From: Halobacteriovorax sp.
GTDB lineage: Bacteria; Bdellovibrionota; Bacteriovoracia; Bacteriovoracales; Bacteriovoracaceae
DNA length: 64,000 nucleotides
Reading direction: 5' to 3'
Assembly: GCA_020048985.1 (NCBI GenBank)
Contig: JAIFLR010000020.1
Coordinates: 40,108-104,107, forward strand
This document shows, one piece after another, positions 44,157 through 53,070 of the stretch (position 1 is its first letter; every line of letters starts with the position of its first letter). The notes under the pieces are model-generated. The model saw only the letters and a list, made by a program, of their open reading frames with translations, was not told the origin of the DNA and searched no databases. The position numbers were made by a program, and so were the translations under genes.

Positions 44157-45872
44157 CTAATTCACTTGCCCCGGAATCAACTTCTCTACCATTAACTGAA
44201 TCGTTTCATTTCCATTAAAGCGATTAATGCCTAAAGTGAATTGAATCGTGAGTCCTGATTTTGCCTGCATCTGGAATAATTCTTCCGGAGTGGCTTCATT
44301 CCATTTACCAAGATAATTAAAACTCACTCCTTGAATGGTGGATTTGTAAGCGCCGGTGCCGCTAAAAGTCCATTTAACGTGAGCATCTTTCATGATTCTG
44401 TAAGAAGAGATGTTCGCATTTTTCATGCGGAAAATGGGACGCGCGTGTCCTGGCCCAAAAGGTTCTAGTTTTTCAAGATCTTTAACTAACCCCGCAGTGA
44501 GTTCTTCGATACCAACTTCAACATCAAATGATGCTGACTTGGTTCTGAGGCTCAAGGGGATTGCTTTTAAAAGCGAATTCATTTTTTCTTTGAAGGCAGG
44601 GTAGTTTTCTTTTTTCATTGAAAGCCCGGCAGCCGCTTTATGGCCGCCAAACTTGATGAAGAGTTCCTGGCATTGCTCGAGGAGATCAAAGATATTCAGT
44701 TCGCCTGCAGTTCGGCAACTGGCCTTAATGACGCCTTCTTCTTCCGCATTAGTAAATATAATCGCCGGCACTTCAAAGGTATCAACCATTTTTGAGGCCA
44801 CAATTCCAATCACGCCTTCGTGCCAGTGAGGCTGATAGAGAATATTAATCAAGAGTTCATCGCCATTCAAAGTATCTATGACGGCCTGTTTGGCTTCAGC
44901 TACGACTTCGGCCTGAATCGTTCTGCGGTCACGGTTCGCGAGTTCAAGATGGGCATAGTGCTCACGGGCCTCGGTAAAATCTTTGGCGATTAATTGCCTG
45001 AAGGCGCGCTCCGGATGGTCGAGGCGTCCCTTGGAATTAATATGAGGTCCAACATGAAATCCGATTTTTTCACTTGAAATGCAATCCACATTCAACTCTT
45101 CAGGTGAGAAGAATGCGCGAATTCCTGGATACTGAGTTTTGGTAATCTGCTTCAGGCCATGACGAGTCAGTCTCAAGTTTAGAGATGTCATCCGGGCCAG
45201 ATCTGAAATGGTTCCGATCGCCACAAATTGCAGAAGGGGATAAAGACTTGGTGTCTCGCGTCCCATCTTTGCCAAATCATTTTTAATTTGAAGAGCTAGA
45301 GCGAAGGCCACACCCACACCGGCAAGGGCGCGTAGTGGGGATTCTTCTGGTTCGTCACGGCGGCAAGGATTGATCACTGCATAGGCGTGAGGAATATGGG
45401 GGGCAGCATCTCTATGGTGATCGGTAATAATGAGGTCGAGTTTATCTTTGGCGTAGTCGGCCGTAGCAGTCGCCGAAATACCACAGTCAACAGTGATGAG
45501 AACTTTTATATTTTTTTCGACTGCTAAATCAATTGAAGAATTATGAACACCGTAGCCTTCGATAAAGCGGCTGGGTTGGCAGATATCAACTTCTACTCCG
45601 AGCATATTGAAAAAATGCCAAAGCAGAGCGCATGAAGTTGTGCCATCGACATCATAGTCACCGTAGATTCCTACTTTTTCATTTTCGCTCATAGCACGAA
45701 TGATACGTTCAGAAGCTTTCGCTAGATCAATCATGGTGGTTAGATCAGGAATTTCTTTGAGGTTCCAAGACAGCATTTCTTGCACGGTCTGAGGGGAGAT
45801 TCCACGCTTTTGAAACAATCGAATGAGGACAGGATTAAGCTGTGTAGTCGTAGTGGCAGATGTTAGTTCCAT
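44157..45872 (-). CDS. recJ: Single-stranded-DNA-specific exonuclease RecJ
   Basis: Degrades single-stranded DNA 5' to 3' in recombination and mismatch repair. The DHH-family motifs are intact: IYGDYDVDGTTS (residues 69-80), VLITVDCG, the DHH triad at 151-153 and, in the DHHA1 part, GGHKAAAGLS. The C-terminal OB-like domain follows. At 571 residues it is of normal length. The ATG has AAAGG unusually close. Confidence 0.96.
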   Translation of the reverse strand: MELTSATTTTQLNPVLIRLFQKRGISPQTVQEMLSWNLKEIPDLTTMIDLAKASERIIRAMSENEKVGIYGDYDVDGTTSCALLWHFFNMLGVEVDICQPSRFIEGYGVHNSSIDLAVEKNIKVLITVDCGISATATADYAKDKLDLIITDHHRDAAPHIPHAYAVINPCRRDEPEESPLRALAGVGVAFALALQIKNDLAKMGRETPSLYPLLQFVAIGTISDLARMTSLNLRLTRHGLKQITKTQYPGIRAFFSPEELNVDCISSEKIGFHVGPHINSKGRLDHPERAFRQLIAKDFTEAREHYAHLELANRDRRTIQAEVVAEAKQAVIDTLNGDELLINILYQPHWHEGVIGIVASKMVDTFEVPAIIFTNAEEEGVIKASCRTAGELNIFDLLEQCQELFIKFGGHKAAAGLSMKKENYPAFKEKMNSLLKAIPLSLRTKSASFDVEVGIEELTAGLVKDLEKLEPFGPGHARPIFRMKNANISSYRIMKDAHVKWTFSGTGAYKSTIQGVSFNYLGKWNEATPEELFQMQAKSGLTIQFTLGINRFNGNETIQLMVEKLIPGQVN

Positions 45873-45891
45873 CCTTTGAAACTAGCATAGT

Positions 45892-46134
45892 TCACCACAG
45901 AACAAATAGACCTTTGATGAGATCTTCTTCATCGATTTCGTGAGCATCGGAGAAGTGTTTTTTCCAGCTTTCACCTTTAAAGTCGTGAATCTTTTCAAAA
46001 TAACGAAGGGGAAGGAAGGCTTTTTTGCAGTGCGAACATCTTTCAATTTCTTGGAAAGATTCTGTAACTTTCATACAGGTATGGCAGGCACGTATAAGTA
46101 ATTTTTCTTTATCTATGTTTTTTATTTCATTCAT
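45892..46134 (-). CDS. Small zinc-ribbon-like protein (80 aa)
   Basis: Two CxxC knuckles (CHTCMK and CSHCKK) 16 residues apart suggest a zinc ribbon, followed by an acidic helix and a hydrophobic end (LIKGLFVLW). Such proteins often bind nucleic acid or act in protein complexes. It lies 19 bases upstream of recJ on the same strand and may be cotranscribed. Function unknown. Confidence 0.65.
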   Translation of the reverse strand: MNEIKNIDKEKLLIRACHTCMKVTESFQEIERCSHCKKAFLPLRYFEKIHDFKGESWKKHFSDAHEIDEEDLIKGLFVLW

Positions 46135-46190
46135 TTAAACCATTCCTGGTGGATTAAATGGCTTTTCGGGGATTAAGAAGATTTCATGAG

Positions 46191-46223
46191 AAAAAAAATC
46201 CGCCCACTTTTGAAAGTGAGCGG
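46191..46223 (-). terminator. Terminator of the Q-rich protein gene
   Basis: On the minus strand CCGCTCACTTT (46223-46213) pairs with AAAGTGGGCGG (46210-46200) over 11 pairs including one G-U, followed by a run of eight T. It lies 40 bases after the stop at 46263. Confidence 0.88.
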
Positions 46224-46262
46224 AGAGAGTAGTTGAGTTAAGCGGTCTGTATAGGCAATTGA

Positions 46263-47279
46263 TTAAACAGTTAATCCAAAGTTATACATGAAGGGGTCAG
46301 CGCCGAAGGTCCCAGGAATCATCGGTTGCGGCATTGAATATCGAGCATCATTCATTGGTTGGTACTGATATTGACCTGACTGGAGGTTCTGTTGGTAACT
46401 TTGTTGCCCCATTTGAGGGCCCATCTGAGAATCCCCACCAATGAAGCTCTGCTGGCCTTGTTGAGCGCCCTGTCCACCCATAATGATGATGGTTGGTGAC
46501 TGATAGTAAGGGTACTGGAATTGAGGATTAACCAGAGATCCCGACATTAACCATCCTGGGATAGCATATTGCTGCTGCTGTTGTTGCGCCTGCATATTTT
46601 GATTCATCTGAACCATCATGTTACTCATGCCTAACATGGTTTCCATGATTTTCTTTTGTTCGGCCAAAAGATCTTCAACTTGCTTAGATAGAACCTTATT
46701 CTTTTCTTCTAAGTCACAAATGAGGTCATCTTTTTTAGGCCCTTCTTCTTCTTTGACCACGATCACTGGTTTTTCTTCGTCTTTTTTAACTGAGTCTTTT
46801 AAGACAGCGAGTTCATTTTCAATTTCGTCCTGAAGAAGGCTCTCTAAAGTTGTTTTAAGTTCTGCCATGGTTTTATCAGCTATCTCTTCGCCTTCAGGTA
46901 CCCATGCTTTCTTTTCTTTTAAGGCAACCATATCAACTTCTAAAGAAACTAGTCCGAGCACTAAGCCTTCAAGTCTTGCTTTTTGGCCGGCGACAGCGTC
47001 TTTTTCAACGACATCAACCTTATAGTCTTTCCTTTCTTGTAAGAGTCTTTCTCGAAGGGCCTCTCCTCTTTCGGAGAAACAATTCAGATCTAAGTCTTTA
47101 TCTATTTCAATTTTTGATCGGTCGATTTTTGAGGCCCGAGCTTCATATTTAGGGTGCGCCGAGATCACTTCAGAGGCTATAGATCTTGAAGCGTGTTTGG
47201 CTTCCATTTGCATAGGTGACATGGTCAAAATTGAGAATAATGGCAATAAGGCCAAAAAATTTGAGTGTGAACGTGACAT
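46263..47279 (-). CDS. Exported coiled-coil protein with Gln-rich prion-like tail (338 aa)
   Basis: An N-terminal signal sequence (NFLALLPLFSILTMSPMQMEA) leads to a charged helical middle (about 60-225) with heptad patterns (LICDLEEKNKVLSKQVEDLLAE). A C-terminal 110-residue tail is rich in Gln, Met, Gly, Asn and Tyr (QNMQAQQQQQQYAIPGW, GAQQGQQSFIGG). Such tails can self-assemble. Related Q-rich exported proteins occur in predatory bacteria, but the function is unknown. It is monocistronic, with its own terminator and a GGGGG ribosome site. Confidence 0.75.
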   Translation of the reverse strand: MSRSHSNFLALLPLFSILTMSPMQMEAKHASRSIASEVISAHPKYEARASKIDRSKIEIDKDLDLNCFSERGEALRERLLQERKDYKVDVVEKDAVAGQKARLEGLVLGLVSLEVDMVALKEKKAWVPEGEEIADKTMAELKTTLESLLQDEIENELAVLKDSVKKDEEKPVIVVKEEEGPKKDDLICDLEEKNKVLSKQVEDLLAEQKKIMETMLGMSNMMVQMNQNMQAQQQQQQYAIPGWLMSGSLVNPQFQYPYYQSPTIIIMGGQGAQQGQQSFIGGDSQMGPQMGQQSYQQNLQSGQYQYQPMNDARYSMPQPMIPGTFGADPFMYNFGLTV

Positions 47280-47502
47280 AAAACCCCCAATAAAAGTAAC
47301 TAATTTTCCTTTTACACTCCAAGATTTATGCCAAGTGGCACAAATTCGTAAATTGCCGCCTAAACACCCTCAGAATCCTTTCATTTCGGGGGGTTATTTT
47401 CTTGCTTCTGGCCTGTTGGATTAATAAACTTAGGGTAGGGAATTCGGCTAATTATTTCACAGTCGACCTATTACTGACTAAACTTTAGACACTAGAGAGA
47501 TT

Positions 47503-49629
47503 ATGCGCAAAAGGCGAAGTGCCTCAAGGCAACCAAAAAAGATCAATTTTAACGTCGATCCAACTCACTTTCTGAACCGGGATATTTCCTGGCTTCAGTT
47601 CAATCGCCGTGTTCTCCATGAAGCTTCAGATAAACGTAATCCTCTGCTTGAAAGGTTGCGCTTCCTAATCATCTTTTCATCCAATTTAGATGAGTTTGTG
47701 ATGAAGCGAATTGGCTACCTAAAGAATCAGATCATTTCGGGTTTCACTCATCGCTCAGTTGACGGGCAAACTCCCCAGGAGCAATTGATCGGAATCAGAA
47801 AGCATATTAATGTGGATCTAGAGAGTCAGCGTGCGATTTATATTGGGCTGGTTGCTGAGCTACAACGCCAGGATATCTTTATTTATGATTTTGAGGAATT
47901 GGCCCTCGATGATCAGGAGTTCCTGAAAAGTTATTTCAAAAGAAAAATTTTTCCCGTCCTGACTCCGTTGTCTGTTGATCCCGGGCACCCTTTCCCTTTT
48001 ATTTCCAACTTGTCGTACTCTCTGGGGATGATCTTAAAAAATCCCATGACTGACTCCATCCTTTTTTCTCGTGTGAAAATACCGGAAGTTATTCCTGGTC
48101 TGATCCAACTCCCTCGTCAAGAAGGTGAGAAGAAATACCGTTTTGTAACAACCGTGACTTTAGTTCGCTCTAATTTACATATGCTTTATCCTGGGATGGA
48201 TATTCAGCAAACTGTACCCTTTAGGGTTTCTCGAAATGCCAATTTTGATCAGCGAGAAGATGAGGCACAGGATCTTTTGATTTTGGTTGAAGAAGGAATT
48301 AAAGAAAGAAGACTTGCTGAATGCGTGCGCCTGGAAATTCATAAATCTACGGATCCGAATATTACTAGTTTTCTCAAAGAGTCCCTCGAGATCTTGGAAG
48401 AGGATATTTATGAAATGGATTTCCCTATCGATTTCATGATTCTGAAAAGTATTGTGGACCTAGACTTACCTCATCTTAAGTTCAGGCCATGGTCTCCGAT
48501 TATCCCTAAAGCTTTTGCAGAAAATCCCAATATTTTTTCCCTTATCAGACAAGGGGATGTTCTTTTGCATCACCCTTATGAAAGTTTTGTGGGGACAGTT
48601 GAGAAGTTTTTATCGGCCGCAGCGGATGATCCCCACGTACTGACGATTAAGATGACCCTCTACCGTACGGGGGATAATTCTCCGTTCATCCGTAACTTGA
48701 TCAAAGCCGCTGAAAAAGGCAAACAAGTTGTGGCACTAGTAGAGCTCCAGGCCCGATTTGATGAGCAAAGAAATATTGTATGGGCGCAGAAACTTGAAGA
48801 TGCGGGTGTCCATGTTGTTTATGGGATTCTAGGCCTAAAAACTCATACCAAAACAACTCTTGTCATTCGTCAGGAGAGTGATGGTGAAATTATGAGTTAC
48901 GCTCACATCGGAACTGGTAACTATCATTCACAAACGTCATCTCTCTATACGGATTTAGGTTTACTCACTTGTAACCAGAGGGTGTGCAGCGAAGTGATTG
49001 AAGTTTTTAATTACCTCACAGGAAGTTCCCTTAAAACTGATTACCATGAATTATTGATCGCGCCGATTAACATGAAATCAACTTTCATGAATAAAATCCG
49101 AGAGGAAATAAAAAATAAACAGGCCGGTAAACCCGCTCGCATTATAGCGAAGATGAATTCCATGGAAGATGAAATCATCACAGAAGCTCTGTATGAGGCG
49201 AGTGTCGCCGGGGTTGAAATTATTTTAATCGTCCGAGGATTTTGCTGTCTTAGACCTGGAATTAAAGGGCTGTCTGATAATATCAAAGTCATCTCAATTA
49301 TTGGAAGGTTCCTAGAGCACTCCCGCGTATTTTATTTTGCTAATGGTAGTGATACACCTTCAGAAGGGGATTATTACATCGGTTCTGCGGACTGGATGCA
49401 CCGAAACCTGCATAACCGAGTCGAGTTGATCACACCGATTTATGACCCAAAACTCAAAGACAAACTTTGGGAGTTTATCGATATTATGCTGCAGGATAAT
49501 CGCCTGGCATGGCTACTTAACGAGGATGGGTCTTATACTCAGGTTGTTCCTGAAGAAGGCACAGAAGAAAAAAGCACTCATGCCATTTTAATGAATAAAA
49601 CGATCCAGCGTGAAAAGGCCCACTCATGA
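47503..49629 (+). CDS. ppk: Polyphosphate kinase 1
   Basis: Polymerises the gamma-phosphate of ATP into polyphosphate at the inner membrane, reversibly. The N domain begins FLNRDISWLQFNRRVL. The catalytic phospholipase-D-like halves carry the autophosphorylated His (GLKTHTK, about residue 448) and the second His region (IIGRFLEHSRVFYF). Total length is 708, as usual. The last four bases overlap sixA, and ppx is convergent after it, making a polyphosphate cluster. Confidence 0.96.
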   Translation: MRKRRSASRQPKKINFNVDPTHFLNRDISWLQFNRRVLHEASDKRNPLLERLRFLIIFSSNLDEFVMKRIGYLKNQIISGFTHRSVDGQTPQEQLIGIRKHINVDLESQRAIYIGLVAELQRQDIFIYDFEELALDDQEFLKSYFKRKIFPVLTPLSVDPGHPFPFISNLSYSLGMILKNPMTDSILFSRVKIPEVIPGLIQLPRQEGEKKYRFVTTVTLVRSNLHMLYPGMDIQQTVPFRVSRNANFDQREDEAQDLLILVEEGIKERRLAECVRLEIHKSTDPNITSFLKESLEILEEDIYEMDFPIDFMILKSIVDLDLPHLKFRPWSPIIPKAFAENPNIFSLIRQGDVLLHHPYESFVGTVEKFLSAAADDPHVLTIKMTLYRTGDNSPFIRNLIKAAEKGKQVVALVELQARFDEQRNIVWAQKLEDAGVHVVYGILGLKTHTKTTLVIRQESDGEIMSYAHIGTGNYHSQTSSLYTDLGLLTCNQRVCSEVIEVFNYLTGSSLKTDYHELLIAPINMKSTFMNKIREEIKNKQAGKPARIIAKMNSMEDEIITEALYEASVAGVEIILIVRGFCCLRPGIKGLSDNIKVISIIGRFLEHSRVFYFANGSDTPSEGDYYIGSADWMHRNLHNRVELITPIYDPKLKDKLWEFIDIMLQDNRLAWLLNEDGSYTQVVPEEGTEEKSTHAILMNKTIQREKAHS

Positions 49630-50120
49630 AATTAGTTTTTATCCGCCATGGACTTGCTGAAGGGCATTTTTCTCAGAATCAATATGCCGATTTTGAAAGA
49701 GTGCTAACTGCCGATGGGATTAGTCGCCTGAACAAAACATTTAAACTTTTTAAGAAGGCCGAACCTAAAATTGACGTGATCTTTTCTTCACCTCTTTCAC
49801 GGGCGATTCAGTCAGCCGAAATTTTCTGGACCTATTACCAGGATTCAGACCTTGAAGTGATGGGGGATCTGGACATTCTGGATGACCCGACTCACTTGGT
49901 TGAATACATTTCCTTCCTCCCTTCAGACGGCTGTTACGCCTTTGTTGGGCATGATCCGCATTTAACTCGGGTTATTGCGAGTTTATTATCCCTTCACCCC
50001 GAGCATGATTTTATGAAGATTAAAAAGGGTGGCATTTGTGTTTTAGAGGGGAAGATGTGGGAAGGATTTACGATGGAATTGTTGTTTAGCCCGAAGTTTT
50101 TAAAAGCTGTTACAGACTAA
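49626..50120 (+). CDS. sixA: SixA-type histidine phosphatase
   Basis: The catalytic RHG motif appears at once (LVFIRHGLAEGHFS), with the supporting Arg in FSSPLSRAIQSA and the second His in FVGHDPHLT. This is the small, 164-residue phosphohistidine phosphatase subgroup, which can dephosphorylate HPt-type phosphohistidines. It starts with an ATGA overlap after ppk, a common arrangement, so its product may act together with polyphosphate metabolism. It overlaps the convergent ppx by four bases. Confidence 0.88.
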   Translation: MKLVFIRHGLAEGHFSQNQYADFERVLTADGISRLNKTFKLFKKAEPKIDVIFSSPLSRAIQSAEIFWTYYQDSDLEVMGDLDILDDPTHLVEYISFLPSDGCYAFVGHDPHLTRVIASLLSLHPEHDFMKIKKGGICVLEGKMWEGFTMELLFSPKFLKAVTD

Positions 50121-51067
50121 TCTTTTAAAATAAATTTTTTTGGGCGCTCATCTAACATTGAAAGCATGATGCCTTCTTTGAGACCAACCTTGGGTAAATT
50201 AATTTTTTCAAGCTTAAGCTCTTCCATCAGGATTTTGGCCAGCATGATTGCTGGTAAAATAACGTCGGCCCTGTTTTGATCCAGCTCAAGCCTTCTGATT
50301 CGGTCTACAAAGGACATACTGAAAATAGCTTCCTCCATATGGGCAATCTCTTTAAAAAGTGCCATTTGAGAAGTTGCCTGGCCCAAAATCTTTTTTCTTA
50401 TTTTTCCAATTCGTCTTAGATTGCCACCAGTCCCAACAAAGAGATCTGGTTTTTTCTTGCCCAGATGCTTTTCTATAAACAGCAGCATCTTCTGAACTTG
50501 TATTCTTATTTTACGTTCAAGGTCTTCTTGGGTTTTGTAGCGAAGAAGTCTCACTGTGCCCACGTTAAAACTGTGGATTCCTATAATTTTATCGTCTTTA
50601 ACCACTATCAGTTCAGTGCTCCCGCCGCCGATATCCATGAGGAGAGCAGTTTTTTTCTTCATAGGAAGCTGGCCTCGAACAGCTTCAAAAATCATCCTCG
50701 CTTCCTGGAGCCCAGAAATCGTCTCGATTTGTATCCCTGTGGATTGCAAAATCCTCTCTGCCAGTAGCGGTCCGTTCGTTGAATCTCTCATCGCTGAAGT
50801 TGCCATGGCAGACGCTACAGTTACGTTGTATTCAGAGAAGAGATGCAAAAGTTTGATAAAGGCTTCTTCGGTCAGGTCCATCTTTTCATCTGAAATTTTT
50901 CCAGAAGCGAAAACGTCTTCTCCCAGTCTCAGTGGAACTCGCACATTCTTAACTACTTCCAGACCATCGGGGATTTTGATCGCGATACTTGCACGCAAGG
51001 CATTTGAGCCAAGATCAATGGCGGCGATGGCTTCGCGTTGTTGGGCTTTTATGAGGAAACTAGGCAC
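50117..51067 (-). CDS. ppx: Ppx/GppA-family exopolyphosphatase
   Basis: Releases phosphate from polyphosphate and/or converts pppGpp to ppGpp. The ASKHA-fold motifs are AIDLGSNALRASIA (phosphate 1) and LLMDIGGGSTELIVV (phosphate 2). At 316 residues it is the short form with only the catalytic domain and lacks the C-terminal HD-like part of long Ppx. The start is GTG at 51067. It faces ppk-sixA tail to tail. Substrate preference cannot be read from sequence. Confidence 0.92.
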   Translation of the reverse strand: MPSFLIKAQQREAIAAIDLGSNALRASIAIKIPDGLEVVKNVRVPLRLGEDVFASGKISDEKMDLTEEAFIKLLHLFSEYNVTVASAMATSAMRDSTNGPLLAERILQSTGIQIETISGLQEARMIFEAVRGQLPMKKKTALLMDIGGGSTELIVVKDDKIIGIHSFNVGTVRLLRYKTQEDLERKIRIQVQKMLLFIEKHLGKKKPDLFVGTGGNLRRIGKIRKKILGQATSQMALFKEIAHMEEAIFSMSFVDRIRRLELDQNRADVILPAIMLAKILMEELKLEKINLPKVGLKEGIMLSMLDERPKKFILKD

Positions 51068-51087
51068 TAAATACAGCTTTTGAATAA

Positions 51088-51105
51088 GGCCCGCTTGCGC
51101 GGGCC
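51088..51105 (-). terminator. GC-rich hairpin after icd
   Basis: GGCCCGC at 51088-51094 pairs with GCGGGCC at 51099-51105 around TTGC. It lies just after the icd stop and 20 bases before ppx on the same strand. The tail is only TTATTC, so it may stabilise the icd message or end it partly. Confidence 0.55.
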
Positions 51106-51114
51106 ATGAATAAA

Positions 51115-52341
51115 TTATGCGTTAAGTTTTTTCTGAAGATTCTGATTAATCGCTTCAAGGAAGAGTTCTGTTGTTAAATACTTATCATCTGTCACTTTGT
51201 CGCCATAGATACATGCAGCAAGATCTTTCGTCATTTTTCCATCTTCCACTGTCTGAATACAAACAGCTTCTAAAGTCTCACAGAAAGAGATGAGCTCTTT
51301 GTTGCCATCAAGCTTACCACGGTGAAGAAGACCACGAGTCCAGGCAAAAATTGATGCCATTGGGTTCGTAGAAGTTGGCTTACCTTGCTGGTGCATACGG
51401 TAGTGACGAGTCACTGTACCATGAGCAGCTTCTGCTTCAACCGTTTTTCCATCTGGAGTCATAAGTACTGAAGTCATAAGTCCTAATGAACCAAAGCCTT
51501 GAGCAACCGTATCTGATTGAACATCACCATCATAGTTTTTACAGGCCCAAACGTATCCACCAGACCATTTCATACAAGCAGCAACCATATCATCGATCAG
51601 ACGGTGTTCGTACACGATGCCCTTGGCCTCAAACTTTTTCTTATAATCTTTTTCGTAGATTTCATTGAAGATATCTTTGAAGCGACCATCGTATTTTTTT
51701 AGGATCGTATTTTTCGTAGAGAGGTAAAGTGGCCAGCCCTTTACGAGTGCCATGTTAAAACATGACTCAGCAAATCCACGGATTGACTCGTCAGTGTTGA
51801 ACATACACATGGCAACGCCGTCGCCTTTATAGTTATGCACTTCCCATTCCTGAGTTTTTCCTGCTTCGTCAGTAAAACTCATTTTAAGAGTCCCTTTACC
51901 TTTGATGACAGCATCAGTGGCACGGTATTGGTCACCATAAGCATGACGACCGATCACGATAGGCTTAGTCCAACCAGGAACAAGACGAGGGATATTTTTA
52001 ATAATGATAGGTTCACGGAATACTGTTCCATCCAAGATGTTACGAATGGTGCCGTTAGGAGATTTCCACATTTGTTTAAGTTTGAATTCCTCTACGCGTT
52101 TTTCATCAGGAGTGATGGTGGCGCACTTAATCCCAACGTTATATTTTTTAATGGCTTCAGCTGCTTCAATCGTTACTTTGTCATCCGTGAGATCACGATT
52201 TTCCATTCCTAAGTCGTAATACTTAATATCGATATCAAGATAAGGAGTGATGAGTTTTTGTTTGATGAAAGTCCAGATAATGCGGGTCATTTCGTCGCCG
52301 TCGAGTTCTACGACAGGATTTGCGACTTTTATTTTGGCCAT
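51115..52341 (-). CDS. icd: Isocitrate dehydrogenase, NADP-type
   Basis: Oxidatively decarboxylates isocitrate to 2-oxoglutarate in the TCA cycle. It is the homodimeric type common in eukaryotes and some bacteria (subfamily II): it starts [14 protein letters not shown], has [56 protein letters not shown] (read in parts) and [12 protein letters not shown]. Length 408 is normal. GGAGAC precedes the ATG. The upstream gap carries no clear promoter motif. Confidence 0.95.
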   Translation of the reverse strand: MAKIKVANPVVELDGDEMTRIIWTFIKQKLITPYLDIDIKYYDLGMENRDLTDDKVTIEAAEAIKKYNVGIKCATITPDEKRVEEFKLKQMWKSPNGTIRNILDGTVFREPIIIKNIPRLVPGWTKPIVIGRHAYGDQYRATDAVIKGKGTLKMSFTDEAGKTQEWEVHNYKGDGVAMCMFNTDESIRGFAESCFNMALVKGWPLYLSTKNTILKKYDGRFKDIFNEIYEKDYKKKFEAKGIVYEHRLIDDMVAACMKWSGGYVWACKNYDGDVQSDTVAQGFGSLGLMTSVLMTPDGKTVEAEAAHGTVTRHYRMHQQGKPTSTNPMASIFAWTRGLLHRGKLDGNKELISFCETLEAVCIQTVEDGKMTKDLAACIYGDKVTDDKYLTTELFLEAINQNLQKKLNA

Positions 52342-52431
52342 TTTTGTCTCCAGGAATCAGTTAAAGATAGGTGTTACTATTGTGGGGAATGTTCAGTGGT
52401 TTGTCGATATTGATGCGTTGCGGTTTTTAGA

Positions 52432-53070
52432 CTATTTCGACCGAGGGGCGTCTTTAAGAACTTCCAGGCGCACATCCAAACCTCGGGCCATTAGGTCTTG
52501 ATATTGTTTTAGGACGGTTGCGGGTGAGGTCTCCAATGAGATCAATTTTAATCGGGCATTATAGTAGTACTCTTCCATTCCTTCCGCCTTGAATTGTGCT
52601 CTTAGCTCAGCATCAGCGCCTTTAACGTGAAGAATATGAGAAACCGGGAAGAGTCGTTGATTAACTGTATCAATGGCCACTGGCGAAGCTTTGAAGTTAT
52701 TCGAGGCAGATTGAAAGAACACGAGGCGACCATTTTCTGAAATCTTTTTTCCCATTTTTGATTTGTACTGATCTTTTTGAAGAGACAGGACTCCATCTAC
52801 GACACGAAATGATTTCCCTATTTTGATGGGATTTTCACCAAGCGCAACACTGATACTTCTTTTGACTCGTTTCTTTTGAACCAAGCTAGCGGGTGAGCGA
52901 AAAGGTCTGGCCGGAGGAACTGGGGGATACTTGCGAGTCACAAAATGGGTAAGGGCCTTCGATTTCGGTTTATTTGGTGCTTTTGAGATTGGATCAGAGT
53001 CTACCATCCATGCCTGGTAACTAACAAAAAACAAAACACCGACTCCAATTAACTTCCACCAGTGCTTCAT
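52432..53070 (-). CDS. Membrane-anchored partner of the subtilisin-like protease (212 aa)
   Basis: A single N-terminal transmembrane or signal segment (LIGVGVLFFVSYQAWMV) is followed by a basic, proline-rich linker (KYPPVPPARPFRSP) and a compact C-terminal region. Its ATG overlaps the protease stop (TGATG), so translation is coupled. A protease-coupled protein could be an inhibitor, chaperone or anchor. The C-terminal segment (AELRAQFKAEGMEEYYYNARL, then LISLET) resembles a small alpha/beta module, but I cannot assign it to the inhibitor I9 family. Confidence 0.65.
   Translation of the reverse strand: MKHWWKLIGVGVLFFVSYQAWMVDSDPISKAPNKPKSKALTHFVTRKYPPVPPARPFRSPASLVQKKRVKRSISVALGENPIKIGKSFRVVDGVLSLQKDQYKSKMGKKISENGRLVFFQSASNNFKASPVAIDTVNQRLFPVSHILHVKGADAELRAQFKAEGMEEYYYNARLKLISLETSPATVLKQYQDLMARGLDVRLEVLKDAPRSK

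Noticed and set aside
47319..47334. Sigma-54-like TGGCAT-N5-TTGG upstream of the Q-rich gene
   Set aside because: The invariant GC of the -12 element is GG, so it was not listed as a promoter, although its position would fit.
50556..51083. 175-codon plus-strand frame over ppx
   Set aside because: It is antisense to the two phosphate-binding motifs of ppx, with shadow-like Ser/Ile composition.
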